NCBI GenBank assembly: GCA_943736015.1
Contig: OX031058.1
Coordinates: forward strand, 20,671,001 to 20,735,000
DNA: 64,000 nucleotides
Direction: 5' to 3'
DNA from: Tridacna crocea
Lineage: Eukaryota > Mollusca > Bivalvia > Cardiida > Cardiidae
In this document: piece after piece, positions 13,401 through 21,271 of the stretch
Layout of the letters: every line of letters begins with the position of its first letter
Numbering within the stretch: the stretch's first letter is position 1
Made by a program: the position numbers and the translations under genes
Notes under the pieces: generated by a model
What the model saw: only the letters and a program-made list of their open reading frames with translations
What the model was told of the DNA's origin: nothing
The model's database searches: none

Positions 13401-16400
13401 TGCTGTAATATCAGTAAATGGACTGTCCCTTTCTCTCTGAAGACACTGGACCTTTAATTTACCTTTTACCAAAGTATTTCATGTTTGGCGACCCGGAAAA
13501 AAGGGGCAGACGTGCTGATTTGTTCCACTTTCTGTTTTGTCTCACATCCTCAACCTCAACACCCCCACCCCCCGCAAAAAAAGTAATCAATATAATAGTT
13601 CAAAAACATCTGTGAAAAATGAATTTTCAAACTGTGAGAGAAAATACTGGGAAAAAAAGGAATCTTTCTCGAGCTTCAACAATATGTTTTATTTTTTCAA
13701 GGACAATTACAACCATTTGAACCACCTTTATTCTATCGTCTCCATATACTGGGTGTAGGACAAAACCCCAATGGGACAAAAGCCCACTAGGACAAAAGCC
13801 CACTAGGATAAAAGCCCACTGGGACAATAGCCCAATAGAACTTTTAGTTCTAATCATGTATTGAATTAATAAGTTTCATATATATTATGTGACTTGTCTC
13901 TACAAAATGTAGAAAACATTATGTGAAAAGCAGACAATGCAGATAAGCAGCATTTTCTTCTTCTTTCACATGGTTGTTATAAGAATGGGAAATGTTTCAG
14001 AGAATTAAACATTGAGAAGAGAGAAAAGCAATTTGATCATACTGATCATAAAATTTCTACAAAAATGATTGAAAAATTATTTTTATACACTTTTATAAGC
14101 AGTGGGCATTTTTCCTCCCTGTCAAAATTAGCAGTGAGCTTTTGCCCAGTGGGCTTTTGTCCAGTGGACTTTTGTCCGTCCCCCATAATTATGCTAAGTA
14201 TATGGACGTCGTCGGGTGAAAACATTCACCGTAACTATTTAAAACCCTATCCCGCATAGCACAAGCTTTTCACAACCTTGAGAAATATAGCTTTTAAAAA
14301 TGTTGTAGAAAAGTGATAGAGTTCTGGTAACCACTTTTTTCTCCCTTTCCATTTACTATCCTTCTTACAAACCATTTCATTTTTTCAAGTCACATTCAAA
14401 TTGTCTCAAATTTTCGTTTGGTAAAGAGTTAATGAAGAGTCAGTATTGTAAGAAATTGGGGAAAAGGGAGAAAAATAACATTAATAAAACTGCAATAGAC
14501 CTTTCCTATTTTATGTCTGATTGATCAACTAATGGTTGCCGAATTCCGTGGCTAAGTTTTTTAACGTACTGGCTTGAAATCCAGGAATTGGTGGTTTGAT
14601 TCATTTAAACTATTAAAGTAATAATTTTTGTTTTAAAAAAATCGTTTCAGTATCTGCAAATAGTCAGAGACAGTTTATTTCCCAAAAACTGGGATATTAT
14701 ACATTTTCAATTTACAGCGAAATTCCTGACTTTGAAATAATATTTAGACTCTCTATAGTCGCATTTTTGTCATGTTCCTGTTTGAACTTCCTTATAAGTT
14801 AACTGTCGTAATAACAAAATTCAATTCAAATCTCAAACCTACCATTAAATTCCTTCTAGAAAAAACAGAAGTTCGAGCACCGACTAACACATAAGTGTCA
14901 TAATTAAGCGTTTATCCTGTTCAGCCTTACATTGATATCAATTGTAAAGGTTTGAAATGGTTAAAATCTGTTACAGAGGATAAGTCTGTTCTAATTACTG
15001 GCCCTAACAGATGCATTTTTCTGCCCGAACATTTTTTTTTGTTTTCAAGTGCATTATTATATGTAACCTGATTTAACCGGTCCCAGTTTAACTGTATATT
15101 TGCACTTATTTCTTTCGGAATGGGCTGGGGGAATTTGTTTTTCAAATTATTAAACCTTATCCTACTAATTAAATGACACTTTAAAGCCGATCGTGAAATC
15201 CCAAATGTTATTTCAGAGGAATATCTCGAGGAAAAATGTCTCCGTATCGGACAGTGTAGATGATCTAGGATCAGACTGCACATTCTTCGTAGTCTGATCT
15301 TAGTCTATATTGGCTGCAAAAGATCATTGAGTCGCGCTTGGCAGCCTGAGGGTTAATGCAGTCTGCATACAAAAAGTTCTATCAACACGCCCGATGGGAG
15401 ACAGCGCTTATTTTACTACTTTATTCTCTGAAGTCTACCGAAAGATTGTGTATCTTCGAAAAAGGTGATTAATAAAACTACCGGCACAGGTTTAGGTTTT
15501 TTGGATCTTTCAAAATTTTCGGAAATTAATTAATGTAAAAAATGAAAAAATACTAAAAATGCCCATTCTAGGTATCATTTCGGATTTATTCATATCTATA
15601 TTACTGAAAATAAACTAAAATCCACCTACAAAGTAAATAAAAAACTAATTTTCGATAAAAAAATGAAGCTCTCTTAAATTTGAAAGCGTTTTGATCGACC
15701 CTCAGTGATCAAATCATTGTGATATACAAGTGTATGCGATCTGATAAAATACAAAGGAAGAGTATTCGGACACTACATCTATCCGAATATATAATAAGCT
15801 GTAATTAATGAACAAGGCCACTAAAATCGGGCAAAACAGGCACAAATGACTCGGAATAGTGTCTATTAACTGTATGCAAAATTTGTTGCTTTCGTCCGGA
15901 GTGTAAACAATTTGCTAAAGAATCGAGTTAACAGACCGGACTACTGGTTGCAATCTGGTTTTGAAAAAATTGTTGCAAAAGGACAAATTGCTCACACTGA
16001 GTGATTTAGCCATTTCCCACAAAATTTTCCCTTGCATTTATTTGTAACTCCAAAATTTTTGTGGATGAAAAAGAGTAGAAGATATTGTGGGAAAAGGAAA
16101 GAGTTAGAGTTTCTGCTTTTCCCCTCATGGTGTTTGAAAGCAGTTCTCTAATTCAGCTAAATTCAGCTGCAGATGTGGAGGGAAAAAATCATTATATGTA
16201 ATACTGAGTGAAAAATTCCTGTTGCAGCTTTGGACAGTCATGCATTTTTCTCATTGGGGGGCCAACAAAAGAGACAGAACCTGTTCCCTTATTTCTGCAC
16301 AGTGGTGATATTTGCCTAATGACTGGTGAAGCTCGTTTATCCTACCATGCAGTACCAAGAATTTACCCATCAGAAAAACAGTATTTCCATGCATGTTTCC

Positions 16401-16876
16401 ATGATAATAGTCATATTAAAGACTCACAATCTGTGATATCTGTGAAAGAAAGAGACAGTGAAGAAAATCAGCAGGATGACAGTGCTGTTTCTGAAGAAGT
16501 TTCAGAGAGGAATATAATGGATAAAACTGTGATAAATATGGAATCTTCACACGACGGAATAGATAATGATATAGATACTGAAGAAGATCCATACAGTAAA
16601 TCAGAAAAACAAATAATATATAAGGAAAATAATGATAAACTTGCAATTGACTCTGACGAGTCTATTTTTGTGACACAGACTGTCAATGGAAATTATTGTA
16701 CAGTTGATGAGCTCTCCACTTTGATGGACGTAGTAGTAGAGAATACAGACTGGCAACCATTTGAAAATTATTTAGCACATTCTAGGATAAACGTGAATGT
16801 GAGACAAGTCTTGAAACCAGGCCTGACGCTCAAACCAAGACCGAATGTTATAGTGTCATGTCAAGGAAAGACATAA
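1317..16876 (+). CDS. ALKBH1: ALKBH1-like Fe(II)/2-oxoglutarate dioxygenase, five exons, 5' end missing
   Basis: Exons are 1317-1416, 4327-4486, 8642-8720, 10334-10527 and 16228-16876. All junctions are AG/GT, phases agree, and the total is 394 codons including TAA. Numbering from the ATG at 1320, the AlkB core is visible. The iron ligands are H161 and D163 (GHTDVSELD) and H217 (LSYHAVPR). The 2-oxoglutarate arginines R363 and R369 sit in SRINVNVRQV with the six-residue spacing of human ALKBH1. Family members demethylate tRNA (m1A) and act on mitochondrial tRNA-Met; roles in DNA 6mA and AP-site cleavage are reported or debated. Human ALKBH1 has about 80 residues before the point matching LKPVTEW, so the ATG at 1320 is probably internal and one or more exons lie upstream. 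An acidic insert of about 95 residues separates H217 from the arginines. Introns are full of MITEs. Confidence 0.93.
1552..1776 (-). mobile_element. M1 MITE
   Basis: Reverse-orientation copy: CTCTTTCCCCGACGACAAAA at the left, a decayed central hairpin, and GATAAAGGGTTAA at the right. It lies in the first visible ALKBH1 intron. Confidence 0.8.
1777..1942 (+). repeat. Repeat B fragment joined to an array-element end
   Basis: 1777-1885 matches repeat B (GCCCTTCAGATTTTGGGAC, then ACGGGAGACACATTC). It runs into TTTTTAGCTCACCTGAACAC, a decayed copy of the hairpin end that bounds the 145-bp array at 5192. Confidence 0.6.
1996..2135. mobile_element. M1 MITE, degenerate
   Basis: The central hairpin region GGAAAAAGAAGAAATTGCTGG...CATTTTCTTC is recognisable. 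The ends are eroded. Confidence 0.5.
2136..2835. other. Intron of ALKBH1 without a recognised gene
   Basis: It contains eroded MITE pieces, a short GACAGATGGACAGA-type simple repeat (about 2615-2660) and poly-T runs. No exon with AlkB similarity was seen. Confidence 0.6.
2836..3063 (-). mobile_element. M1 MITE
   Basis: A complete copy bounded by TTAA at both ends (TTAACTCATTACCAAACGAC ... GGTAATGGGTTAA) with a long central palindrome around 2953-3003. Confidence 0.85.
3383..3611 (-). mobile_element. M1 MITE
   Basis: TTAA at both ends, terminal TTCTTTACCAAACG and GAAAGGGTTAA, and a near-perfect central palindrome (GTGTGAAAAGGAGAAAATGC and its complement). Confidence 0.85.
3819..4052 (+). mobile_element. 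M1 MITE
   Basis: Starts TTAACCCTTTACCACACAAT and ends GGTAGAGTTAA, with an intact central hairpin. It lies about 275 bp upstream of ALKBH1 exon b. Confidence 0.85.
4327..4486 (+). CDS. ALKBH1: ALKBH1 exon b
   Basis: The acceptor TTTTAG precedes a phase-1 exon reading GFIVIQNPF...YWIKRCL...NTTNLDAHM, which corresponds to human ALKBH1 after its GYPG motif. It ends AAG GAT GA|gtatgt (phase 2). The family's Asn-Leu-Asp-x-His segment is present. Confidence 0.93.
4790..5191 (+). repeat. Repeat B, copy 1
   Basis: An unclassified dispersed repeat beginning GTAGCCCTTCAGATTCTGGG. The block CCAGGTCGACAAAAACAGG and the TTAA-containing site AGCTTTAAACATAG (5031-5043) are diagnostic. Other copies lie at 18478-18942, 48251-48622 (inverted) and 50830-51325. 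Position 5034-5037 is the unoccupied TTAA that carries a MITE in the 18-kb copy. Confidence 0.75.
5192..7510 (+). mobile_element. Hairpin-bounded element D1 carrying a 145-bp tandem array
   Basis: The element opens TTTTTAGCTCACCTGAGCAC and folds back at once (GAGCAC...GTGCTC, CTCACC...GGTGAG). It closes with GGGCCATCATGGCCCTCTTGTTT-type sequence, again a hairpin. Between them lie about 15 head-to-tail units of exactly 145 bp. There is no credible protein: 145 is not a multiple of three and the same short frame restarts in each unit. The hairpin near the 3' end is Helitron-like, but the last bases are not a clear CTRR, so the class is open. Confidence 0.8.
5298..7440 (+). repeat. 145-bp satellite array
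   Basis: Each unit contains ACTCATGAAAGTTGGTCAGG, a GATATCTCGGACGAGTT block, GGGTCAAAAACTAGGTCAC and TGTACGCTCTAGAGGCC. Successive units start 145 bp apart from 5329 to 6779. Units on the left are nearly identical; those after about 6780 diverge progressively and carry small gaps. Confidence 0.9.
7711..7923 (+). mobile_element. M1 MITE
   Basis: TTAACCCTTTACCAAACAAT at the left, a central GGAGAAATGCTGGTCACC hairpin, and TTTGATAAGAGTTAA at the right. Confidence 0.8.
7928..8320 (-). repeat. Repeat R, uninterrupted copy
   Basis: A dispersed repeat whose complement occurs at 20735-30672 (split by the LINE) and 30664-30914. Diagnostic blocks are GTCTTATATGACGCATCACT, CCAGATTTCTCTAAACTGG (the LINE target in the other copy) and TAGATGAGTATTTATGGAAT. 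Its class is unknown; a solo LTR is one possibility, but no coding part is visible. Confidence 0.75.
8642..8720 (+). CDS. ALKBH1: ALKBH1 exon c
   Basis: The acceptor TTCTCAG is followed by PDLTKDSLLMKLRWATLGYQ and ends ACT AAG|gtgaac (phase 0). It matches the human LEKLRWVTVGYHYNW segment. The phase-2 junction with exon b restores a Glu codon. Confidence 0.93.
8755..9000. repeat. Repeat Q (AGCCTG...CAGGCT palindromic repeat)
   Basis: It has repeated motifs AGCCTGTGCAGGCT and ACAACACTTTATGCAAATGT. Related copies are at 16880-17060 and 33990-34285, where the inverted structure is clearest. It is non-coding and lies in the ALKBH1 intron. Confidence 0.6.
9001..10011. other. Intron of ALKBH1, nothing recognised
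   Basis: AT-rich sequence with scattered stops on both strands and no similarity to other copies in the window. Confidence 0.5.
10012..10304 (+). mobile_element. Two adjoining M1 MITE pieces
   Basis: A decayed half copy (10012-10127) abuts a copy with TTAA ends (10128-10304). The second has lost the right arm of its central hairpin. Confidence 0.65.
10334..10527 (+). CDS. ALKBH1: ALKBH1 exon d (first iron ligands)
   Basis: The acceptor GAACAG precedes EYFSNRVQAFPDDL. The exon carries the substrate/iron core AGIVNYYRMDSTLMGHTD: His and Asp of the HxD iron motif, and the preceding NYY of the family. It ends TTT AG|gtattt (phase 2). Confidence 0.95.
10551..10779 (-). mobile_element. M1 MITE
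   Basis: TTAA-bounded reverse copy (TTAACTCTATATCAAACAAC ... GGTAAAGAGTTAA), 24 bp past the donor of exon d. The hairpin has a few mismatches. Confidence 0.8.
10793..11009 (+). mobile_element. M1 MITE
   Basis: Starts TTAACCCATTACCACATAAT, has a clear central hairpin (GGAGAAAATGCTGG...), and ends TTAAAGGGTAAAAGG. It follows the previous copy by only 13 bp. Confidence 0.8.
11010..11697. other. Intron of ALKBH1, nothing coding recognised
   Basis: It contains two AAGATCAGAC-type short inverted motifs (about 11160-11205 and 11555-11605), each a small stem-loop seen elsewhere in the window (15250-15300, 37445-37715). There is no exon signal. Confidence 0.5.
11698..11870 (+). mobile_element. M1 MITE, right end missing
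   Basis: Starts TTAACTCTTTCCCAAGCAAT, has the central GGAGAAAATGCTGGTAACC motif, and stops at about ATTTATTTTGTTACAG. Confidence 0.7.
12004..12229 (+). mobile_element. M1 MITE
   Basis: A complete TTAA-bounded copy (TTAACCTGTTACCAAACAAT ... GGTAAAGGGTTAA) with a strong hairpin at about 12067-12116. Confidence 0.85.
13755..14190. repeat. Inverted GGGACAAAAGCCCACT clusters
   Basis: Four plus-orientation units at 13757-13838 (GGACAAAAGCCCACT and variants) face three complementary units at 14126-14182 (GTGGGCTTTTGTCC). The spacer holds a decayed MITE core (13909-13975). Confidence 0.65.
14239..14432 (+). mobile_element. M1 MITE, diverged
   Basis: TTAA at both ends. The left terminus is TTAAAACCCTATCCCGCATA and the right GGTAAAGAGTTAA. 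The central hairpin is heavily mutated, suggesting an older copy. Confidence 0.65.
16228..16876 (+). CDS. ALKBH1: ALKBH1 terminal exon (third iron ligand, 2OG arginines, acidic insert)
   Basis: The acceptor TTGCAG is followed by the completed Ser codon and FGQSCIFLIGG, as in human FGQSAIFLLGG. HSGDI, then SYHAVPR (third Fe ligand), and finally AHSRINVNVRQVL with both 2OG-binding arginines. Between them, about 16400-16690, lies a Ser/Glu/Asp-rich, probably disordered insert that human ALKBH1 lacks at this length. The stop is TAA at 16874-16876. Confidence 0.95.
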
Positions 16877-16879
16877 CTA

Positions 16880-17060
16880 CACCAGTCTGCACAAGCTGAT
16901 CCAAGACGACACTTTCTGTTTCATGTAAGCCTACTGTAGGACAAAAACTAATGTTGACATAAAGTGCCATCTCAGATTAGCCTGGGCAGATTGTGCTGGC
17001 GGTTGAGATGACACTTTATGCAAATGTCTGAAAGCCCCCTTTCCCATTTTGCAGACTATG
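16880..17060. repeat. Repeat Q copy just after the ALKBH1 stop
   Basis: CAGTCTGCACAAGCTGATCC, AGATTAGCCTGGGCAG and ACACTTTATGCAAATGTCTG are shared with 8755-9000 and 33990-34285. It begins three bases past the stop codon, so it probably supplies 3' UTR sequence. Confidence 0.6.
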
Positions 17061-17380
17061 TATGAATGTGTTTGCCTCAGTGCAGTAGACAGCTTTTGAA
17101 ACACTGTTAGAGAAGGAGTTATTGCTTCAGACAGAAAACAAGACTAATTAGTTTCTGAATCTTTTAGAAATTATTTTTGGAAAATAGAAAGAGGGTGACT
17201 AAAATAGTAGGCTATAACTTCTTGTCAGAACTGTGGCTAAATTTATAAGGGAAAAATAAAAAATGTTGATTTTTATAGCACCAGTCCTGTGAAAACTGTA
17301 TTACATCTGTATCTAAAGTTTTGGTATCTTTTCAATCTTGAAAATGTTTGCGTCTCAATAGTTCTGTAACTATTTTAGAC

Positions 17381-17609
17381 TTAATCCTTTACCACACAAT
17401 GACGACTTTTAACAACCCTGAGGAAGAGGCCTTTTGAAAAATTTTTGGGAAAAGGAGAAAATGCTGGTGACCAGCATTTTCTTCTTTTCCCACAAAGTTT
17501 TCTACTCTATCAAGGAAAAACCGCATCATTTGAGCCACTATGAAATTATAGCCTACAAATGCTTTCGATCTAGATAAGTCTAAAATTCTGCTGAGAGGTA
17601 AAGGGTTAG
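17381..17609 (+). mobile_element. M1 MITE
   Basis: TTAATCCTTTACCACACAAT at the left, hairpin at 17451-17495, GGTAAAGGGTTAG at the right. Confidence 0.8.
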
Positions 17610-17955
17610 AAGGTACAACATGGAAAAGCCAGGAAAGATTAAAGCCATCAAACACCTTTCAAAACTTCATTTGCCATGATGGCCTGTGTAGAGAAAGATC
17701 TGACTTAAGACAGAATATTTAATGTTATCTTTGATTGAAGTCTACACTGTTCGCTGTGGTGAGAGGTTTTTAACAAAAACATTCTCGCTGTTGCCATTGT
17801 TTTGTTCTAATTTCATGACTTAAAATTATCAATAAGTTTTTTGTCCCTTGAAGGATCCTATGCATTAAGGTGTATTATCTACAACAGTATATTATGCTGT
17901 TGTCTCCAGTATAGAAAAGTAAAAATCTACATATAGATTCAGTAATAGTTGAGCC

Positions 17956-18167
17956 TTAATCCTTTACTGCATAACAAAAACGAAGGTCTTATCCAAATTG
18001 GAAGTATTTGCAGACAAAAATTTCATAAAAGCTCAAATTCATGCTGTGTCTACTTGATAGGATAGAAAACCTTGTGGGAAAACGATAAAATGCGTTTTCC
18101 CACAATTTTCTCAAAAAGCATCTTCTTCAAGGCTGTTAGAAGTCATCACTGTGTAGCAAAGGGTGAA
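17956..18167 (-). mobile_element. M1 MITE, diverged
   Basis: TTAATCCTTTACTGCATAAC at the left and GCAAAGGGTGAA at the right. The hairpin is shortened by loss of its centre. Confidence 0.65.
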
Positions 18168-18246
18168 TGAAATTTTTATGAAAACAATTATTTCAATGTG
18201 TGAATGAAATGTATGTGAATTTCTGTTTGATAGAGAGTGTGTATGT

Positions 18247-18475
18247 TTAACTCTTTACCACACGAGAAAATTTTGGACTGGTCCAAATTGAAAGCATTTG
18301 CAGACGACTAAATAAAGGTGACTGAAAAATAGAAATTTGTTGTGGGAAGGGTAGAAAACACTGTGGGAAAAGGAGAAAATGCTGGTTACCAGCATTTTCT
18401 CCTTTTCCCACAGTGTTTTCAAAAGGCTTCTTTCCCAGGGGCGTCAAAAGTAGGGATTGAGTGGTAATGGGTTAA
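18247..18475 (-). mobile_element. M1 MITE
   Basis: Perfect TTAA ends (TTAACTCTTTACCACACGAG ... GGTAATGGGTTAA) and a long perfect hairpin around 18362-18413. Confidence 0.88.
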
Positions 18476-18477
18476 AG

Positions 18478-18942
18478 GTTTAAAGGTGGCCCTTCAGATT
18501 TTGGGACAAATATTTTACAGAAATACAAAAGAAAAATCTTTATACTCCCAAAGCCTCATAATTTTCATTCATGAAACCCCAGTAGTCGAAAAGAACCCAA
18601 CAACAAGAGATATAGAGATTTACTACAGCCCAGGTCGACGCTGACGGGAAACACGGTCTATTTTTACATGAGCATCCCGCTCATTTACATACTGGAAATA
18701 CACAGACGAAGCTTTAACCCATTACCACACAATCCCTACTTTTGACGCCTCTGAGAAAGAAGCCTTTAGAAAACATTGTGGGAAAAGGAGAAAATGCTGG
18801 TAACCAGCATTTTCTCCTTTTCCCACAATGTTTTCAAATTTTCAGTCACTTTTATTTTGTCGTCTGCAAATGCTCTCAATTTGGACTAGTCTAAAATTTT
18901 GTCGTCTGGTAATGAGTTAAACATAATGTCCAAAGAAGACAT
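18478..18942 (+). repeat. Repeat B, copy split by a MITE
   Basis: Repeat B runs from GGTGGCCCTTCAGATTTTGG to GACGAAGCTTTAA, is interrupted by the MITE at 18714-18920, and resumes as ACATAATGTCCAAAGAAGAC. The unoccupied copy at 4790-5191 shows the original AGCTTTAAACATAG. Confidence 0.85.
18714..18920 (+). mobile_element. M1 MITE, reference copy with proven TTAA target
   Basis: Copy bounded by TTAA (18714-18717 and 18917-18920); terminal inverted motifs TTAACCCATTACCACAC and the complement of GGTAATGAGTTAA. Its centre is a perfect hairpin: 33-nt arms at 18769-18801 and 18803-18835 around one base. Comparison with 5031-5043 proves insertion into one TTAA with duplication of just those four bases. 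This is the hallmark of piggyBac-type (and a few other) cut-and-paste transposases. No transposase is encoded, so it must be mobilised in trans. Confidence 0.92.
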
Positions 18943-19316
18943 TATCTCTTTACCAAACAACAAAGTTTTAGACTGGTCCAAATTGAAAACACTTGCAGAC
19001 GACAAAGTAGATCTAACTAACAGATTGATATTTGTTTCAAGCAGGGTAGAAAACATTGTTGGAAGTGGAGAAAATGCTGGTTACCAGCATTTTCTCCTTT
19101 TCCCACAATGTTTTCAAAAGGCTTCTATCTTGGGGGGTCGTAAAAAAACATTGTGGGAAAAGGAGAAAATGCTGGTAACTAGTATTTTTTCCTTTCCCCA
19201 CAATGTTTTCTACCCTTCACCGGACAAATTTCAAATTTTCAGTCACCTTTATTTTGTGGTCTGCAAATACTTTTGATTTGGACAAAGCTAAAATGTTGTC
19301 GTTTGGTAATGAGTTA
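18943..19316. mobile_element. Two M1 MITE halves head to head
   Basis: 18943-19140 is a reverse copy lacking its right end. It runs directly into a forward copy (19141-19316) lacking its left end, which finishes GGTAATGAGTTAA. Each keeps its own central hairpin. Confidence 0.75.
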
Positions 19317-19499
19317 AATGACACATTGGCATATATGTAATCAATGAAAGCAGAGCCCAACTAAGTTTCGAGAGGGCCATGGACCTATCTTTCATTTAGA
19401 ACTAAAATTTGTGGTCTTATCAACCCACTTAATCAACAAAAACTAGCACTGAAGAAATATTACTGGTTTCACAGTAACATAAATTTGTGAGTGTCATAG

Positions 19500-19776
19500 T
19501 TAAAACTCTACCAAACAATACTAAGTTTTAACAATGGTGAGAGAGAGAAGGTCACAGTTAAAACTTTTGGAAATACGCAAAATGGTGATAACCAGCAGTA
19601 TCTTTTTTCCAAAACAATCCCTGGTTTTTACTGGTAACCAGCATTTTCTCTTTTTCCCACAATGTTCTCTACCCTATCATAGACAGAAATCATCGTTTCA
19701 GCAAGAGTTGAATTGTCGTCTGCAAATGCTTTCAATTTTGTCTGGTCCAAAAATTTGTCGTTTGGGAAAGGGTTAA
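19500..19776 (+). mobile_element. M1 MITE, rearranged
   Basis: TTAA at both ends, a duplicated CCCTGGTTTTTAC segment and only the right arm of the hairpin (ACCAGCATTTTCTC). Confidence 0.65.
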
Positions 19777-19804
19777 GAATTCATATGGTCAGGTCACATT
19801 TCCT

Positions 19805-20075
19805 TTAACTCTTTACCATACAAATCCGACTGTTGACGACCCTGAGAAAGAAGCCTTTGCTAAATAATGTTGGAAAAGGAGAAAATGCTGGTAACCAGCA
19901 TTTTCTCCTTTTCCCACAATGTTTACTACCCTTCCCAAATCAAATTTCAATTTTTAATTCACATTTATTTTTTCGTCTGCAAGTGCTTTCAATTTTAGCT
20001 AGTCCAAAATTTTGTCTGCAGCAAAAGCTTTCAATTTGGACTAGTTCAAAATTTTGTTGTGTTGTAAAGAGTTGA
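19805..20075 (+). mobile_element. M1 MITE with duplicated right end
   Basis: TTAACTCTTTACCATACAAA at the left and an intact hairpin at 19869-19918. The right-end motif GCTTTCAATTT...AGT(C)CAAAATTTTG occurs twice in tandem. Confidence 0.8.
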
Positions 20076-20189
20076 TAAGCAAGCTGTAAACTTTAAAAAC
20101 AAAAAAAAGAAAAATACAACTAAAGAAAAGATTCTTGGGATGTGCTACTGTGATTTTTCTGTGTCTGTCAACCATTTTTTTGCAAACGA

Positions 20190-20330
20190 TTTTTACCAGA
20201 TTTGGATGAAAGCCAGGAGAGCTTATGTCATGTTGTGGTTTCTATCTGCTGTCCGTCCATCCGTCTGTTTACCTGATAAGCCTGCATTTGTGGTCAAGTT
20301 CTCATGGTGAGATAATGGCCAGTAGAGCTT
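20190..20330 (+). repeat. Array-element (D family) 5' end remnant
   Basis: GAAAGCCAGGAGAGCTTATG and the CTGTCCGTCCATCCGTCTG block match the start of the element at 41422. The array and 3' hairpin are missing. Confidence 0.55.
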
Positions 20331-20406
20331 GATTGGCAATGTATTTGTGTATAAACAATCCGTGATTAAGCATAGAACTTGGTTATAATGTGAGTAAGTG
20401 AATTTG

Positions 20407-20598
20407 TTAACTCTTTACCAGGAGACAAAAAGTCGACCCGTCAAAATTTAAAGCATTTGTGTCAAAAAATGCTTTTTGTCAATTATAGGATAGAAAACGT
20501 TGAGAGGGGAGAAGAAGCAGGTTGCCAACGTTTTCTCCATCTTCCAACATGTTTTCAGAAGCTTTTTGTTTTTCGTTGGATCCGTTGTGTGGTAAAGT
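20407..20598 (-). mobile_element. M1 MITE, diverged
   Basis: Starts TTAACTCTTTACCAGGAGAC and keeps a decayed hairpin near 20490-20545. The right end is reduced to GGTAAAGTAC. Confidence 0.6.
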
Positions 20599-21271
20599 AC
20601 GGAGCCCATTATTGTCATACTCTACACATTTTTATTTAAAAATAACGAAATCCTTAATCGTTTAAACGATTCCAATATTTGGGCATTCTGGGTATAAATA
20701 GTAACGAACTATTTTTCTGTGCGACGACCATTCATTATTTCCCGCTAGATGGCATTCTATAAATACTCATCTAATTTGGGCATCCTGGGTACAGAACCGA
20801 ACCACTTTCCTACGCGACAACCGTTACTTTGAATTTCAAACTGAAATAAACGTTTATTCAATAAAACGCCACCTCGTGCAATTTACTCAGCTATGATCAC
20901 CAGTTTAGTTTAAACATATTTTATTCAATATAATTACAGATATTATTCATGTACAACAACATATTGCGAATAGGATTAGAACGAAAGCATCAAAGCTTAT
21001 ATAGTTCCTCTCCCTAAAGAAAATCACGTGGTATAACAATTACAGTAAAGAAAAATAAATAGAGACACCAAAATAATGAACTGACAGTGAAAAATTTAAA
21101 GAGTAACGGTGAAAAACGAGGAATAATGTAAAAAAAAATCAGAGGTTGTGCAGAGTTAAGAAATAAGATGTAAAATTAACTTTTATAGGCCTCGTGTATG
21201 TGTGTGTCTGATGCAGTACAGTATCCAAAGAAAGGTACCATACACTAGTAACGTTAAATTTAGCTTAAAAC

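Larger units (their letters stand above)
12284..15946. mobile_element. Candidate 3.7-kb segment with long inverted ends
   Basis: The left end reads TAGTCCGGTCTGTTAGCTC and the right end is its near complement (GAGTTAACAGACCGGACTA). Similarity continues inward (CCGGACGAAAG, a GCCCGATTTTA block, TTCGGATA...CCGAATA) for about 200 bp on each side. The interior holds a MITE (14239), small inverted GGACAAAAGCCCACT clusters and one unrecognised 118-codon minus-strand frame (14927-15283). A non-autonomous DNA transposon is the simplest reading, but no target duplication is clear. Confidence 0.55.

Noticed and set aside
14927-15283. 118-codon minus-strand frame
   Set aside because: No family recognised, and its start region coincides with a short inverted repeat shared with other places. 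Left as part of the inverted-end segment.
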